64,000 nucleotides of DNA from Diadema setosum (lineage: Eukaryota; Echinodermata; Echinoidea; Diadematoida; Diadematidae), in contig CM067067.1 in NCBI GenBank assembly GCA_033980235.1, positions 7,772,047-7,836,046 of the forward strand, read 5' to 3'. Positions within the stretch are counted from its first letter, which is position 1, and the number at the start of each line of letters is the position of its first letter. The position numbers and the translations under genes were made by a program. The notes below the pieces were generated by a model. That model saw only the letters and a program-made list of their open reading frames with translations, was not told the DNA's origin and made no database searches. Positions 26,401 through 37,410 of the stretch are shown here, piece after piece.

Positions 26401-29400
26401 GCCTGATCCAATGCTTCGTTTTCCAGCTGGCTACCCTGCCCCGAGTATGTCCTCACGCCCTTGTGCTTCTTCTAACGATATGCCTAATTGTACACTGCAG
26501 ATTAGACATCTGTGACGTCACTTACATGGTTCCACTTGATTCAAAGTGCTGATGATTACTTTGTCTGCAGCCCAAATTGAATGTGACGATCCTGCAATGT
26601 CAAATGGTAACGGACACCTCTCAGTCAGTTCGTAGTTAGCACTTCCTCCCTTGCAAATGCGTACGCTTTGAAAGGTGACTTGGTAATCTTTATTTCATGG
26701 AAGCGTCCTCTCTTCCTCAACATTTAGAGCATGCTTGACTACGGGGGGAAAAGTGGAAAATCATTCATTTTAGCTCTCTGTAGCAATGCACCATATTTCA
26801 TCTAAAAGGTGTAGAGAGATACATCGGCAGTATATATCGTCATTTGACAGCTGCAAGAATGTGAATTCTATACAAGGTTAATAGAGGTAATGTTCTTTTT
26901 AAAGTAACTGACCACTTGAACTGTCCTGTAATCTCCATTTAGATGCAAATGCTTGCCATGTAAAATACATCTTGTCAAGACTTCATACACTTTCTCTGTC
27001 TTCAGAATTCAAGAAAATTAATCAAATTTGGTAGCAGGCATGCAGTAATCTTTGTCATTTCATATCTCCAATTCATGGATGTGCTTTAATATTAATCTTC
27101 GATATTTATCAAAGAACCCTTTATGAGTATTTTATGGTGTATGTTTGCAGAACTGCATTGCCACATGTATATTAAAAAGCAGTATGGTCATAGGTGAAAG
27201 AGAGCTACGTCTCTGGCTAACATGAATTTCTTCTGATGATCCTGTGTTCCACAGGTCTGCTTCCTGCTCTGGTTTGCAATTCACAATTTTCATCAGTATT
27301 AGTCACATTTTGTATTCCATTCAAACAATGTGAAGGTATAACTACACCGTAGCTGTATTACCCCAAATTCTGCATACATGTCAGTTTACTGCTTACCTCA
27401 AGAAGGACCTGCTGTGTTGTTAATGTACATTAGACTTCGTGATCCATGCAAATGATTTCATATTATATACAATCACCTCCCCCTCCCGTATCACATCATT
27501 TTTGTTACTTCTTTGAATCTTAACAGTATCTTTCATTTCATATATGAAAGTGTTTTCACAGGAGAAATAAGCACCATTAAACAAATTCAATATGTTGGGG
27601 AAAGATTCTGCAATAGTGGACAACAACAGGACCCAATTAAATGAATGTCATGTCCATATGATCGTTTAAATGTTAGTAAATCATCAAAAGTGGTATTCAA
27701 TAGGCAGCTCAAGAAATGTGCTCGGGTTGCCAGACTGGTATTTTGTATTCGTACAGCAGTAGTACCCCGTCACTACTTGACACAGAATATCACCAATATT
27801 TTTCATGCCGTCTTAAAGGATAATTTCTTAATAAAGGGACTGTACAGTACTGGTTGAGGTGGGGATTCATGTTTTGAACATTCCTAAGTGAGATAATGAG
27901 AAACCTTTTATGAAATATGAAAGAGCATGTAATATTAAGAAGGATTCAACGTTTATTTGGTGAAAATCGGTTTTCAAATGGCCGAGATATCAAAAAAGTG
28001 ATAATAATAAAATGCGTCAGGCCACGCCTTAATAAGGATCTCTTTGTTTCACCTTGTTTTTGAATATTTCAGCCATTTCAAAAACGATTTTCATCAAATA
28101 AACTTTTGATACCCTTTAGAATTGCATGCTCTTTGACATCTCATAGAGTGGTTTCTGAATATCTCGCAAAATGTTAAAAGCTTAATCCTCACCTCAACCA
28201 GAACTATACACACCCTTGAAGTACTGTGTAGTGGGAATACATTGTCATACATGCATATCTAAAAGACAAAGGAAGGTGACACATTATAACTTTGTCATAT
28301 TGTGGTCTTTCACTGGACAAAACATATGAGGAATTTCCCCAATGACATCATAGTCATGTGGTCAAAGGTGTCTGTATAAAATTCCTTGTCAGATGCCAGG
28401 ATGTGGGACTTACTGACAATCAGAACTTTCAGTATTTTCATATAGATTTATATTCTTAACAGTTGCCTGATTTGTGTGAACGTTGACTATTAACCTACTT
28501 TGACATTGTTTTCAAAGTCAAAATAACTCTTTCTGAGAGTTCGCCTCCACTGACAAAATTCTTCTGGTTCCAAGTCGTCCGTTTTGACAAGAATTCAGAC
28601 TCTGAGCTGCGTCAGTAGTTGGGAGTGGTATTTGCCCGGGTCCACTGTAGTTATGGCGTTAAACTATCATGGATGCACATGTATACTCTCTTTTGTAACT
28701 TTTGTGTGCCTTGATATTGGGGCATTGAAACACTCGGCAAAGAATAACAGAGCCATCAGAGGATGTTTGGAATGCTTAGATGTGAGAGAAAAATGGCCTG
28801 TATTAGGTCAAATAGAGGAAGGCTGTAGGCAAATCATGGACAATTGGTTGAAGCTTACAAAGCAGAGCACTATAGCTGTGTCATAACGAGATAGAAAATA
28901 TTTATATATGTGTACATGTATGGTATATATTTTATATACTGCATTATGTAATCTCCAAAGCTTTTTAGAAACTCATCAATTTCATGTTATTAGATGCTGC
29001 ATGTTGCATGTTTGTAGATTGGCGGTGAAAAGGGAGTCATTGGAAAAAAACTAAGTCGGCTTTGCTGATTTTATTGCATGGAGCCATACTGCCAAAGAAG
29101 ATGAATCAGGGAGAAAATTTTGTACAGGCCATTTCAACATCTGCTTGCTTCAATATTGTCAAAAAGACATTCTATGCAGACATAGTTACATCTCTTCATT
29201 TCTTGAACTACATCAAAGTAGCATACAGGTCCTTGAGAAGCATGCTGTATATTGTGCAAATATTGCTATACTAAAAACTGTGTAGAAGGGAGGAAATTCT
29301 GCTTGTACTATTACAATGTCAGCTAGCCATGTAGTGCAGAGAAATTTAAGTAAAAATTAGCAAAATAATATAGACACTTGTGCATTGATTCACCCTGATG

Positions 29401-32400
29401 ATTGTTTGTGGCAAATCATTGATGAATATACAATATGAAAATTTCCTACCAAAATGGTGTTGATTATCATAGAGATTGACAGAAGGCACTTTATGACAGT
29501 GAAGAGTGTGCAGATAAATGACTTGGCATACATTGTGTAACCTGAGGAAGGAGTTCGTTTGCCATCAAGAGACTCCAAGAATGTACAATTGCATACAGTG
29601 CACTCCCGTTATAACAAACACAGTCATAACGAAATTCCGGTTACAACGAAGGAAAAATTTAGGCCGCAACGTTATCTATTCTACCTATTTTTATTGTTTA
29701 TTTGTTCGGTTATAACGAAATTTAGATATAACAAAAGAAAACTGCCGGTCTCGAGGATTTCGTTATTACGGAGTCCACTGTACTGAATTGTAAGTAATGA
29801 TGAAACTGTTTGTCGAGGACACCACCCACCTTTCTTTAGTGTGATGTTAAGGGAGGTGGTTAGATGATATAAACTCTTCAATGACATCTTGCCGTATTGT
29901 CACATCCTAAACACTGTAAAAAAAAACCATAAACAAATAGACCAACAAAACAGGTGATTGGTTTCAACCTCTTACGCTTCACTCTTGGTGACTAGCAATA
30001 AAAATGACATCATATTAACCGGGCATGTAGTGTCAGTGCAATAAATGAATAAATTGACCAGTATCATATATTTCTAATAGCAAATGGTGTTATGATCAAA
30101 GGCATTGGCATTAATGTAGGCATTCTGTTTCTGTATCCTGGAAGATTCATGTACGTTTATTGCCAGTAATTTTCTGTGTATTTATTGTAACAAGGTACGT
30201 ATCAACCAAATCACACAATATTCAAAATTTTCCTTTGTAACTTTAGAAAAATGCTGTTACAGTGTAAAATCCTAGGATTAGCGATGCCGGGGGCCATAAA
30301 TTTGTTTCACATACAAGAATGATAGAAGTAACACCATTGTGATGCTTGGTAGCAGGATATTGGTTTATTTCACAAAGAAAATCATGCTAAAATCTTGAAT
30401 TTTGAATTTCAATTCATATCTTGTCTGCATCACTTTGAATGATGCCATGCATGATTGGTGGTCCGGAATACTTCATAATTGGATGCAGAAGATAACACAA
30501 AGCTTGAAATGGGAATGTTGGACAGCTTAACCAAACAAGCAGTATATGTACCTCTCAAGTTTACATTTTGCCTATGTTTAACAGAATCTGTGTGTGATTG
30601 TTTTTTTGTTTGACCACACTTGGAAGTGGTTCTAACATTGTGACACTTTGCAGAGGAACAACAAATTAGGCCATGAAATCATCATCAATGACAGCATAAT
30701 TGCCTCCCAAAAAAAAAAAGAAAAGGTTATAGAGACCCTTTAACTTTCTGTAGACTGAATCGAAGGTACAAGTGTATGGTGTAGTGTTAAATCTGTGAAA
30801 TTTTGTGCAGAGGATAAAGTGTCATCTGTTGCACTTTCTTCTTTGATTTTTCCGACTGCAGTGAAGCACTCCCCATCCAAGAAGAGGGGCCAGGCAGGCA
30901 TGTATGGCCAGAGCTCTAGGCAGACTGACGGCAGCGGATCCAACAGGCCACGGTCGCAGACGGAGCCTGTCCTGTCAGAAGCCAAGAAAACACTCCCAAC
31001 AGAGGAGACAGGTATTGCTGCTTGCTATTAGGATGGTGGCTAGTGACACTTGTCTGTTGTGAAAGTGCTGGACTCATCTTCATGATTGCTATGCATGCTT
31101 ATGTGGTCGGGATGGCAACTAGTTAACTTTGTAACTTTATGTTCTTGAAGACCTGTCTGAATTGTTGGGTGGAAAATGCTTTGCTAAGTCGACTTATGAA
31201 CCAGCCTAAAGGAGAATAGCCCAGGAGTCTTCATCAAGATTCCCACTCCACATCAACCACTGATAATGTACAATCATTTTCCATGAAGACTATTAAAATA
31301 GCACAGAATATAGGGAAAACGCATTGCCATTTTTACAAATCTTTGTTATAAACTTTGACATGATCAGTAAGAAAGTTTAGAGGAAGATCAGTATAGAAAA
31401 ATAAATATCATGGAGCATGATGGCATGACCAGTATATAAGTAGAGGAAAGTGCTATTGTGTGCATACTCTTTTGTCACTTTTTGTTAATATTTGTTTATT
31501 TTTATTCCTGTTAGGAGCTCGACCCAAAGAACCCAGACCAGACCTAGTCCCGAGCACCCCGCCCCTCAGTGGGGAGGCATCAGGTTACACGCCCGCTGTA
31601 GAAGTCACAGAGGCACAGGACAGCGAGAAAAGCTCGCCTGCCAAGACCGCATTCCGACTGAAGCAGCAATCGACGACAGTGACGACCACCACCGCCACGA
31701 CAACCGTGACGGCGACCAGCGAGGACCAGGCCTCCCTCTCGGACGTCAACATCAACACCGACGACGCCGGCAGTCTGGCCATGAAGGAGCTCGAGAGAAA
31801 ACTCTCCGCCGCTCAAGTAGAACAAATGGTTGACTTTACGCAAAGGTGAGGGGGAGAGTGCCTGAAAGTAAAGAGGGGGTTCAGAGAGCAGGGGATGACA
31901 CATTGATCTCTCCTTCCTTGTGCTGAGATGAGTGTCAGTCATTTCATATGGGCCTAGGAACAAGGGGGAATGATGCTTTGCCATCTGGCTGGTTTTTGTT
32001 GTTGTCAAATCATGAAAATCACAACATACCTCTAGCTTTTAGTAGATGCTTCTAGCTTCTTTGAATACAGTCAATATCAAGGTCATAACATGGAATGTGT
32101 ACTGTAACTGCCAGTGACATTGGAGGTAATACTGTTCAGAATTAAATGGAGGAAAAATCTTGAATCAGTTATCACTGTGTTATAATGTGAGAGATATGCT
32201 GACCTCAGTTCTGAAACAACATTTGAGAGGAACTTTTGCCATTGTGTTCATGGATCTATAGGACATTTATTATGGGGACACAGGGTAGTTTGAGTATGTC
32301 AAAATACTGACATCAACAAAAAGAAGTGAAGTAGTAGGTCTCGCTTCTTTCAAATGTCTGCTATTGGTCCAAAAAAAAACTCTTCCTACCGTGATGCAAT

Positions 32401-35372
32401 GTGCAAATAATCTAATGCACAAGATTGACTAATGTTAATTCAAATTCAACATTGGTCCCCACTTGTTCTCACGCCTGATTATTTTCTACGTAATATGTTT
32501 CTGAGAAGCTGCCCTTAATGATGAGAGTGTGTCAAGTGTCATTGTTGGGTGCTTGATTGAGATACCTTCTATGGTACCTTGACTTACAAGCCACCCTTAA
32601 CTGATTCTTTTCCTAATGGCTTAAAATTGTCAGACAGACTGTGTAGATACTCACATGTACAGTACAATCCTCCTATCTAAACATGATAAGTGTGGCAGTT
32701 TTCTTTTCTTGACAAGACATACTGTAGTGTAGATGTTTAGATTTATTTTGTTCTTACTTTTGTTGTTGTTTCTGGCTGGCCCTGAAGCCTCTATGATGTT
32801 GTGTTGTTACCTTTGTTTATCTGTCTATTAATCCATATTTCTATGTCCGTCTTTTCTTTGATTCTGTGACTAATTGCCAGCGACTTGTAAGATATCACAT
32901 AGAAAATCTATACAGGTATGCTAAGCCATGCAATGATGGGCTGGTTGGAATTGGAATCATGAGACTGAAGGTCAAAGGTCAAAGGGACGATGTTACAGCC
33001 AAAGTCTGCTTTTCAATTATTGGTTAGGAAGCATTCAGTGAAAATTCTGTCAAACTTGATTCAATCAAATCAAGTACCAGGACAAGCCATGACATGGTAT
33101 TTATTACTCCTTTTCTATGCAGGTTTATTCTGGCTCTTCTGAAACAGTGTATCTTATCACTGAAATAGTGGATAAGATTCAGTCAAAGTCAGTTGGTGCT
33201 GTTAACCCTGACAATGCCTTGATTAGGTACATTCGATACCAAATAATACTTTGGTTACAGACTTCCGTTTTAGCAAAAGGTGTGGAGTGGTTCTCCTGCT
33301 GCTTTGCACACAAAATCAGTGAAGGGAGATATTATGAGGTGTTCTGTTATTCCTTAGCCATAAAAATGTGATTCACATAAGATAAAAATCTTCCTCATCG
33401 TCATCTGAAAATCAAGTGTTGTGAACTGTCAAATATACATGTATTTGATGTATATTCCCATCATACATACAGTTCATAACATCATCAAATTCTTCCACTT
33501 TACAAGAAATCATTCTTAAAATGTCATGATGCACACTGCTTTGCATTTCCATTTCTCTGTTTTTGCATTGAACTAATTCTGCTTTCATTTACTCATGGTA
33601 ACACCATAATTAAATTTTACTGTCATGATTCATGAAACAGCTTTTATATTACCATTAGGGCATGCAATATCTCGAAAGAATCTTTGTATAACTTTGCAGG
33701 CTGAAGTCTTTTTAACTGGTCAATATTTTTACTGCAAATTCGTAATGCATCAAAGTTTAGTGAGTGCCCGATACATCCCAGGTGATATCCCTGAATAGCT
33801 CATTGAATAGTTCTTACAGTCTGACCTATACACGGAAATGCATCTAGTCTTCATGCTTAAAAGCTGATCATAAACAGACTCAAGATGGACTCTGCATTTT
33901 CTTCAGTTTGTTCTTCTTGTGAGTCGCTAATCCCTGTTTGATATATGCCATTTCATTTGTCCACATTGTCACAGTATATCCAAGCTGTTTAACCTCAATC
34001 TAACTCGTACTGTTCATTGATACTGATGCTAGATGATGTTAGATATGTGGTGCAAGTATTCTAAACTCTTCTATATCAGTGCTTTATTTTAATGTACACT
34101 CTCCATGCCCTTTAACCCTTGCACAGTAGTTAGCAATGGCTTTTGTTCTCTTATTGAAGGCTCTATGTGGTAATGAACTAATTAAGGAGGGGGAAATGTA
34201 TTTAGGGGAGGGAGTTTAAGTTGTTTTACTACCACTTCATAACATTCTAAGAGTCTGGTCATAAGATAAAGAAACCAGTGATTGTAGATGCTTGATTATT
34301 ATTGAGTAGGAAAAACAAAGTCCTTTATTTTTTTTTCTTTCTTTTTTACTACTGAAATCATATAAAGTGAAGGGTATGGTTTAATAGGATAGATTACAAC
34401 ATGTTTGACTCTGGTACTCGTGAAACCAAAGCCAGAGTATCATGAAATCAGTCATGTTTATATGAAAACAAGAAGAAAGAAAAACAGATAATTGTCTCTT
34501 TTGTGCCGAAAGTGCTGATGCTTGTATGTATGTGTGTAGTAGAATAGAGCATCACTTTATTTTGACATCTAATACCCAACATCTCCTTTCTCCCCATCTC
34601 TCTCTCTCTCACACACACACTCTCTCTCCCCTTTCTTCCCTCAACACCCAACTCTCCCTCTATTATTTTTCTCTGTATCTCTCTCACATGGCCCTATTTT
34701 AAAATCATTTTCCACCAAATGCTCCAAACAATCGGTCTTACTAAACCTCTGCCCTCCATTTCCTATCTAATGGTAAATTCTTCTATTTATTCTCTTCATT
34801 TTTTGATCACATTTTGAGTTGTTCCATTCAAACTATGGAAATTTACGTGCATTTGCTTCCTGTTATATTTTTTGTTATTTATCCATATCCTGTCGAGCAC
34901 CTTCCATCTGCACGGCACCTATTATTTTGCACGTTTTGTCGATTCCTCCCCCTTCCCTCCTCCTTGCTACGTTCAAAATAACAGACCCACACTAACAACC
35001 ATGTTACCATTTACCCCAAACCCCACCCCGACGACGTCCCCCACTATGACCTCCCCGTCTGTTTCCCCTCCCCACTCTTACAGCGGAAGCAGCACCCTAG
35101 ATACTAACAGCGAGTCCTCCCCGCGGAAAAGCGCCTCGGATCCTGCAAGGGACTCGCCCTACCACCTGTCCGAGTACCAGGGCATCATCGACAGTGGGAG
35201 TGCCGAGGATCTGACACCAGGGGAAAAGGGAGGACTGGATGCCCTTGGAGAGTGTATTGGTATAAATGGTGATTCCCATGGCAACGGTGATGCCAGGACT
35301 CCTCAGAGCTGCGACATAGACAAAGGGGATGAGCCCGAGATTGATGGAAATGTAGGAAGTGTCTGGCTATGA
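11915..35372 (+). CDS. PIP5K1: Type I phosphatidylinositol-4-phosphate 5-kinase, eleven exons (5' partial)
   Basis: The enzyme phosphorylates PI4P on the 5-OH to make PI(4,5)P2 at the plasma membrane and other membranes. Eleven exons join in frame with GT/AG introns: 11915-12067, 16276-16419, 18645-18800, 19713-19790, 20305-20440, 20882-21005, 22691-22774, 23688-23821, 30862-31011, 31515-31845 and 34985-35372, giving 625 residues and a TGA stop. The glycine-rich loop SGASGS and ATP-binding Lys32 (FIIKT), the catalytic MDYSLL (Asp160), the metal-binding Asp286 (GIID) and the activation loop KKKLEH with Glu298 (about 290-325) are all present. The Glu and the dibasic residues in the loop mark type I (PI4P-specific) rather than type II kinases. 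The first part of the kinase domain is missing and must lie upstream. The tail after about residue 337 is long, Ser/Thr/Pro-rich and poorly conserved. The subtype (alpha, beta or gamma) cannot be assigned. Confidence 0.93.
13610..13689. repeat. Long perfect inverted repeat (37-bp arms, 6-bp loop)
   Basis: The left arm 13610-13646 and right arm 13653-13689 are exact reverse complements, separated by ACGTCG. The outer ends of the arms are T6 and A6. The transcript on either strand would form a stable hairpin. See the findings for the alternatives (precursor-like hairpin, recent foldback insertion, or assembly artefact). Confidence 0.95.
14217..14740. repeat. Interspersed repeat, CTCCGCC...GCAGAGGTCTGCGC type
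   Basis: The segment opens with TACCTCCGCCTAGGGAGGAG and closes with GGCAGAGGTCTGCGCTCTC before CTAGTT. I recall this head-and-tail pattern from interspersed repeats common in marine invertebrate genomes. It has no coding capacity. The class (SINE-like or MITE-like) is not certain. Confidence 0.5.
15655..15790. repeat. AT-rich tetranucleotide microsatellite (TTAA/TTTA)
   Basis: Runs of TTAA, then ATTT repeats with interruptions, within a PIP5K intron. Confidence 0.85.
16276..16419 (+). CDS. PIP5K1: PIP5K exon: [13 protein letters not shown] / MNNLLP
   Basis: A 48-codon, phase 0-0 exon between TGCAG and GTGAGT. It encodes the highly conserved [19 protein letters not shown] and VVMNNLLP segments of the N-lobe/hinge, ending in FDLK just before the GSTYKR motif of the next exon. 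Confidence 0.96.
16420..18644 (+). other. PIP5K intron (about 2.2 kb)
   Basis: Contains a (GA)n microsatellite at 17390-17425 and a short poly-G tract near 17670. No exon is seen. Confidence 0.85.
17390..17425. repeat. (GA)n microsatellite
   Basis: About 17 AG dinucleotides in a row within an intron. Confidence 0.95.
18645..18800 (+). CDS. PIP5K1: PIP5K exon: GSTYKR and LKDLDF motifs
   Basis: A 52-codon, phase 0-0 exon between CATAG and GTAAGT. It encodes GSTYKRKAS, a basic linker, [10 protein letters not shown] and [11 protein letters not shown]. The order and spacing match the PIP kinase family. Confidence 0.96.
18801..19712 (+). other. PIP5K intron (about 0.9 kb)
   Basis: AT-rich. I see nothing else in it. 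Confidence 0.85.
19713..19790 (+). CDS. PIP5K1: PIP5K exon: catalytic MDYSLL loop
   Basis: A 26-codon, phase 0-0 exon between AAAG and GTAAGT. It encodes [17 protein letters not shown], with the catalytic aspartate of the family at residue 160 of the assembled fragment. Confidence 0.96.
19791..20304 (+). other. PIP5K intron (about 0.5 kb)
   Basis: A short intron with no features seen. Confidence 0.85.
20305..20440 (+). CDS. PIP5K1: PIP5K exon: S/T/P-rich insert in the kinase domain
   Basis: 136 bases between ACAG and GTTTGT, phase 0 to phase 1. It encodes residues 178-222 with several Thr-Pro sites ([12 protein letters not shown]) and acidic residues. It lies between the catalytic loop and the segment leading to AIQGQ. 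The other forward frames also stay partly open, but only this one joins both neighbours in frame. In mammalian homologues, as I recall them, this linker is clearly shorter. Confidence 0.85.
20441..20881 (+). other. PIP5K intron (about 0.4 kb)
   Basis: Contains a CTGT-rich stretch at about 20470-20500 and is otherwise plain AT-rich. Confidence 0.85.
20882..21005 (+). CDS. PIP5K1: PIP5K exon: Arg/Ser-rich linker and EAIQG segment
   Basis: 124 bases between GCAG and GTGAGT, phase 1 to 2. It encodes a basic RSRSYNKQR segment and TTREAIQGQ, which corresponds to the MESIQG segment of vertebrate type I kinases, then an acidic GGDDE. Confidence 0.93.
21691..22238. mobile_element. MITE-like element with ACAGTCAAACCTG ends (copy 1, about 550 bp)
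   Basis: The left end ACAGTCAAACCTGCC pairs with a right end GGGTTTGACTGT. The interior repeats TAGTGGCCAC-type motifs on both arms. A shorter member with the same ends occurs at 40702-40888. Ends and size suggest a non-autonomous DNA transposon, possibly Tc1/mariner-like. Confidence 0.7.
22261..22311. repeat. Direct duplication of a roughly 25-bp unit
   Basis: The unit GACCTTCAAGACTTTTCAGG (then TCGT) occurs twice in tandem. Confidence 0.85.
22691..22774 (+). CDS. PIP5K1: PIP5K exon: metal-binding GIIDIL
   Basis: 84 bases between AACAG and GTAAGT, phase 2 to 2. It encodes [19 protein letters not shown] and the GIIDILQ motif, with the metal-coordinating Asp (residue 286, equivalent to the DFG Asp of protein kinases). 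Confidence 0.95.
22775..23687 (+). other. PIP5K intron with a minisatellite (about 0.9 kb)
   Basis: The 3' part is a 37-bp tandem repeat (about 23494-23680) that runs up to the splice acceptor. No coding sequence is seen. Confidence 0.85.
23494..23680. repeat. 37-bp minisatellite, about five units
   Basis: The CCTGA/CCAGA core recurs at 23506, 23543, 23580, 23617 and 23654, exactly 37 bases apart. Each unit reads roughly CATCCTGACCTTGTATTTCT followed by GTATTGTTTGAACG. Units diverge toward the right, where the array supplies the T-rich tract before the splice acceptor at 23686-23687. Confidence 0.9.
23688..23821 (+). CDS. PIP5K1: PIP5K exon: activation loop
   Basis: 134 bases between AATAG and GTAAGA, phase 2 to 1. 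It encodes the activation loop [12 protein letters not shown] with the type I-specific Glu298, [18 protein letters not shown], and the end of the kinase domain FKKIP. The dibasic residues and Glu govern PI4P preference and membrane targeting in the family. Confidence 0.96.
27833..28218. mobile_element. Foldback element, family F, copy 1 (about 390 bp)
   Basis: The left arm starts AAAGGGACTGTACAGTACTG, and the right arm is its imperfect reverse complement ending GTATAGTTC... to CCCTTGAA. Nearly the whole element is self-complementary around a centre near 28025, with arms of about 180 bp. Other copies are at 44255-44641, 48927-49317 and 58609-59000, and a half copy is near 37222-37410. Confidence 0.85.
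29594..29782. mobile_element. MITE-like element with TACAGTGCACTCCCGTTATAAC ends (copy 1)
   Basis: The left end TACAGTGCACTCCCGTTATA and the reverse complement of the right end (TACAGTGGACTCCGTAATAAC) form terminal inverted repeats. The interior repeats TATAACGAAAT motifs. A relative is at 45127-45298. Terminal TA and size fit a Tc1/mariner-type miniature element. Confidence 0.75.
30862..31011 (+). CDS. PIP5K1: PIP5K exon: start of C-terminal tail
   Basis: 150 bases between GCAG and GTATTG, phase 1 to 1. After the split Leu it encodes KHSPSKKRG, corresponding to the KPSPSKK segment that follows KKIP in vertebrate type I kinases, then a Ser/Gln-rich stretch with RPRSQTEP. Confidence 0.9.
31012..31514 (+). 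other. PIP5K intron (about 0.5 kb)
   Basis: AT-rich. I see nothing notable. Confidence 0.85.
31515..31845 (+). CDS. PIP5K1: PIP5K exon: variable tail with Thr-rich run
   Basis: 331 bases between TTAG and GTGAGG, phase 1 to 2. It encodes a Pro-rich start, a Thr-rich run ([15 protein letters not shown]), and a charged probable helix ending [17 protein letters not shown]. No known domain is recognised. GC content is high compared with the introns. Confidence 0.88.
31846..34984 (+). other. PIP5K intron (about 3.1 kb)
   Basis: AT-rich with a CT/CA stretch at about 34600-34630. A 6-base microexon or another in-phase exon cannot be excluded, but none is supported. Confidence 0.75.
34985..35372 (+). 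CDS. PIP5K1: PIP5K terminal exon, C-terminus and stop
   Basis: 388 bases from an AACAG acceptor to TGA at 35370-35372. It continues phase 2 from the previous exon. It encodes a Thr/Pro/Ser-rich segment, [19 protein letters not shown], and an acidic end finishing GSVWL. It lacks the WVYSPLHYS-type talin-binding tail of vertebrate PIP5K-gamma. An alternative downstream terminal exon cannot be excluded. Confidence 0.85.
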
Positions 35373-37221
35373 GTGGCCTAGTGTTTACCTGGCGATGATT
35401 TGTCTAGTGGGGTCAGGTAGGGCCAGGAGGGGGCACCAATCGTAGGGGCGGGCTAGCCTTCACTCCAGTGCTAAGGAAATGCAAGCACTTTCTGCATGTC
35501 GCTGAATCGTTCTGTAAAGTCTTCATATACGTGTGTTTGTCAGGGTGCCGCCAAGCTTCGAGTGCACAAATGGTCATATGCGTGATCGCGTTTGCTTCCT
35601 GTGCCGTGGACGTTTGCAAGTCGTCATAGTCATGAATCAAGTCATCTTATGGACCAGGGGCGACAAATTCAGACTCCTTTCCGTACTGGACCCCTGCCAT
35701 TGCATCGGACCGTCCTTGCAGGTGGAGGAGATGTGTAGCCCTCGTCCGACAGCTGAAGAAGTTTTCTTATTCCTTCTCATTCAATGCAGGATGTAGCGTT
35801 TCTCTGCCACTACCAGGTGCTTGATATTACCAATCCTAACCCATATAGTGGCATGAGGTCATCTAACAAGCATGGTATGTGTAGAGTGTATTAAGTGAAC
35901 CTCCCTGACCCTGTATCCCAAACCCAGTGTAGTCCCGCGGTGTCACACCCCTGTGCTATTACCAAAGAAGGAGACACCCTTGTCCTTCCCCAGGTATGTA
36001 ATATGTTACCCATCCTAAAACCCACACACTGTGTATGAGGAAAGGTTTTCTCAGAGTCCAAGTTTTGAATATATTGGTTACCAGTGACCCCTTTTTGAAA
36101 AACTGCTACGTAACGTGTCATGGAAACTTGTGAAAAGTCAAAATTTCCATAACATTCTGTTGTCCGTCTGTGTTGCATCTGCATTTCAATGTGAATTATA
36201 TTTTGGTTTCATGCTCATACTTAAGACAGCTGTTATTTAGAAGCAGTGACTGAAAGGGGGGAAAAAATCAGGGGTATCACCATTTGCAATGTATGCAATA
36301 CTGATACACGGCATGCCTGCTTTGCATGCAATAACCATTCACATGGACTTTAGACATTTTTGTAGTGTTTTCATTTTGTCCTTCAGAGCAATATTCATGG
36401 CAAGCTACCTTACCAGAAATTCATTAAATGGTATCACAATGACTTGTGCTTCTGTCATTGATTCACTCATTGAAACGCAAGGTTGAGAGTCATTAACTAA
36501 TTGTGCTTTCCTAGAGTCACTTTTTTGAAGATGTGTCTCCTATGTTTGGATCAAGTGGCAACATGTCATTAACCCAGGTTTCTAGTGACAGCTACATTCT
36601 GGAATTCTGCATGCTCAAAGTCAATCATACGGTAAAAATGCTTATGCCGACAGAACAATCATGCGTTATTTTTTTGAGCAAAGATGTACTTATTGCAAAC
36701 ACTGGCATCACACCATAAAGCTGCTATGTGATTTCATGGCTATGAGGCAGTACAGTGTAACATTCAAAGTTGTTGGTAAAGAAGCAATGGATTACATACT
36801 GACGTAGCTGAAAGGGAAATTGGCTGTTGAAAATCTCAAATTAGCAATTCCGTTCACAGTTTCATATTTTTGTTGCCAGGCCATGAGACTATCTCAATTA
36901 AAATGCAATAAGAAAAGTCTGCTCTCAAAAAGGGGACAAAGATGAAGAGATTGTTTGTATTTGTGAGAAAGTCCCGTGTTTCTCCATCTGATCCAGTTTT
37001 GTCAGTAGCCATCTTCATCTGTGAGAGCTTTACGCAGATACTTCGCCCATAGATGTTATTGTCACTTCTTGGTCACACAATACACACCTTGTACTAAGTA
37101 TACTTATCCTATCAACATATATGAAACTGGTACAAAACAAATTTCAGAGAACTTATTTACGAAAACTGTATGCATGCAGTAAAATTTTCAAGCAAAATTG
37201 AATCAAGAGAGACAAAATTTC

Positions 37222-37410
37222 TTCAAGGGATGGTATAGTTGTGGTTGGAATGAGGCTTAAGGTTCCAACTTTTTTTGTGAGATAATGAGAAACATCTTAT
37301 GAAAGGTGAAAGAGCATACAATTCTAAGAGAAATTCAAAGTTTATCTGATAAAATAAGTTTAGAAAGGGCTAAGATATAAAAGAAAAAGAAAAAAAAAAC
37401 ATTATTTGGC
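37222..37410. repeat. Foldback family F, degenerate half copy
   Basis: Shares GAGATAATGAGAAAC, CTTATGAAA, GAAAGAGCAT and TTTATCTGAT motifs in order with one arm of the foldback family (compare 27870-27970). The other arm is missing. Confidence 0.6.

Larger units (their letters stand above)
23822..30861 (+). other. PIP5K intron (about 7 kb)
   Basis: The longest intron seen. It holds a foldback element (27833-28218), a MITE-like element (29594-29782) and a short A-run near 30709. Open frames such as 24580-24834 and 28584-28886 have no recognisable product. Confidence 0.8.

Noticed and set aside
28584..28886. 100-codon open frame in the same intron
   Set aside because: No domain recognised and codon use not distinct from flanks.
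31492..32008. Overlapping frames on both strands around 31.5-32.0 kb
   Set aside because: Shadows of the GC-rich PIP5K exon 31515-31845; only the plus frame joins neighbouring exons in phase.
32881..32886. Possible 6-base microexon (CAG|CGACTT|GTAAGA) in a PIP5K intron
   Set aside because: It would keep the frame, but six bases between chance AG and GT signals are not enough evidence without cDNA.
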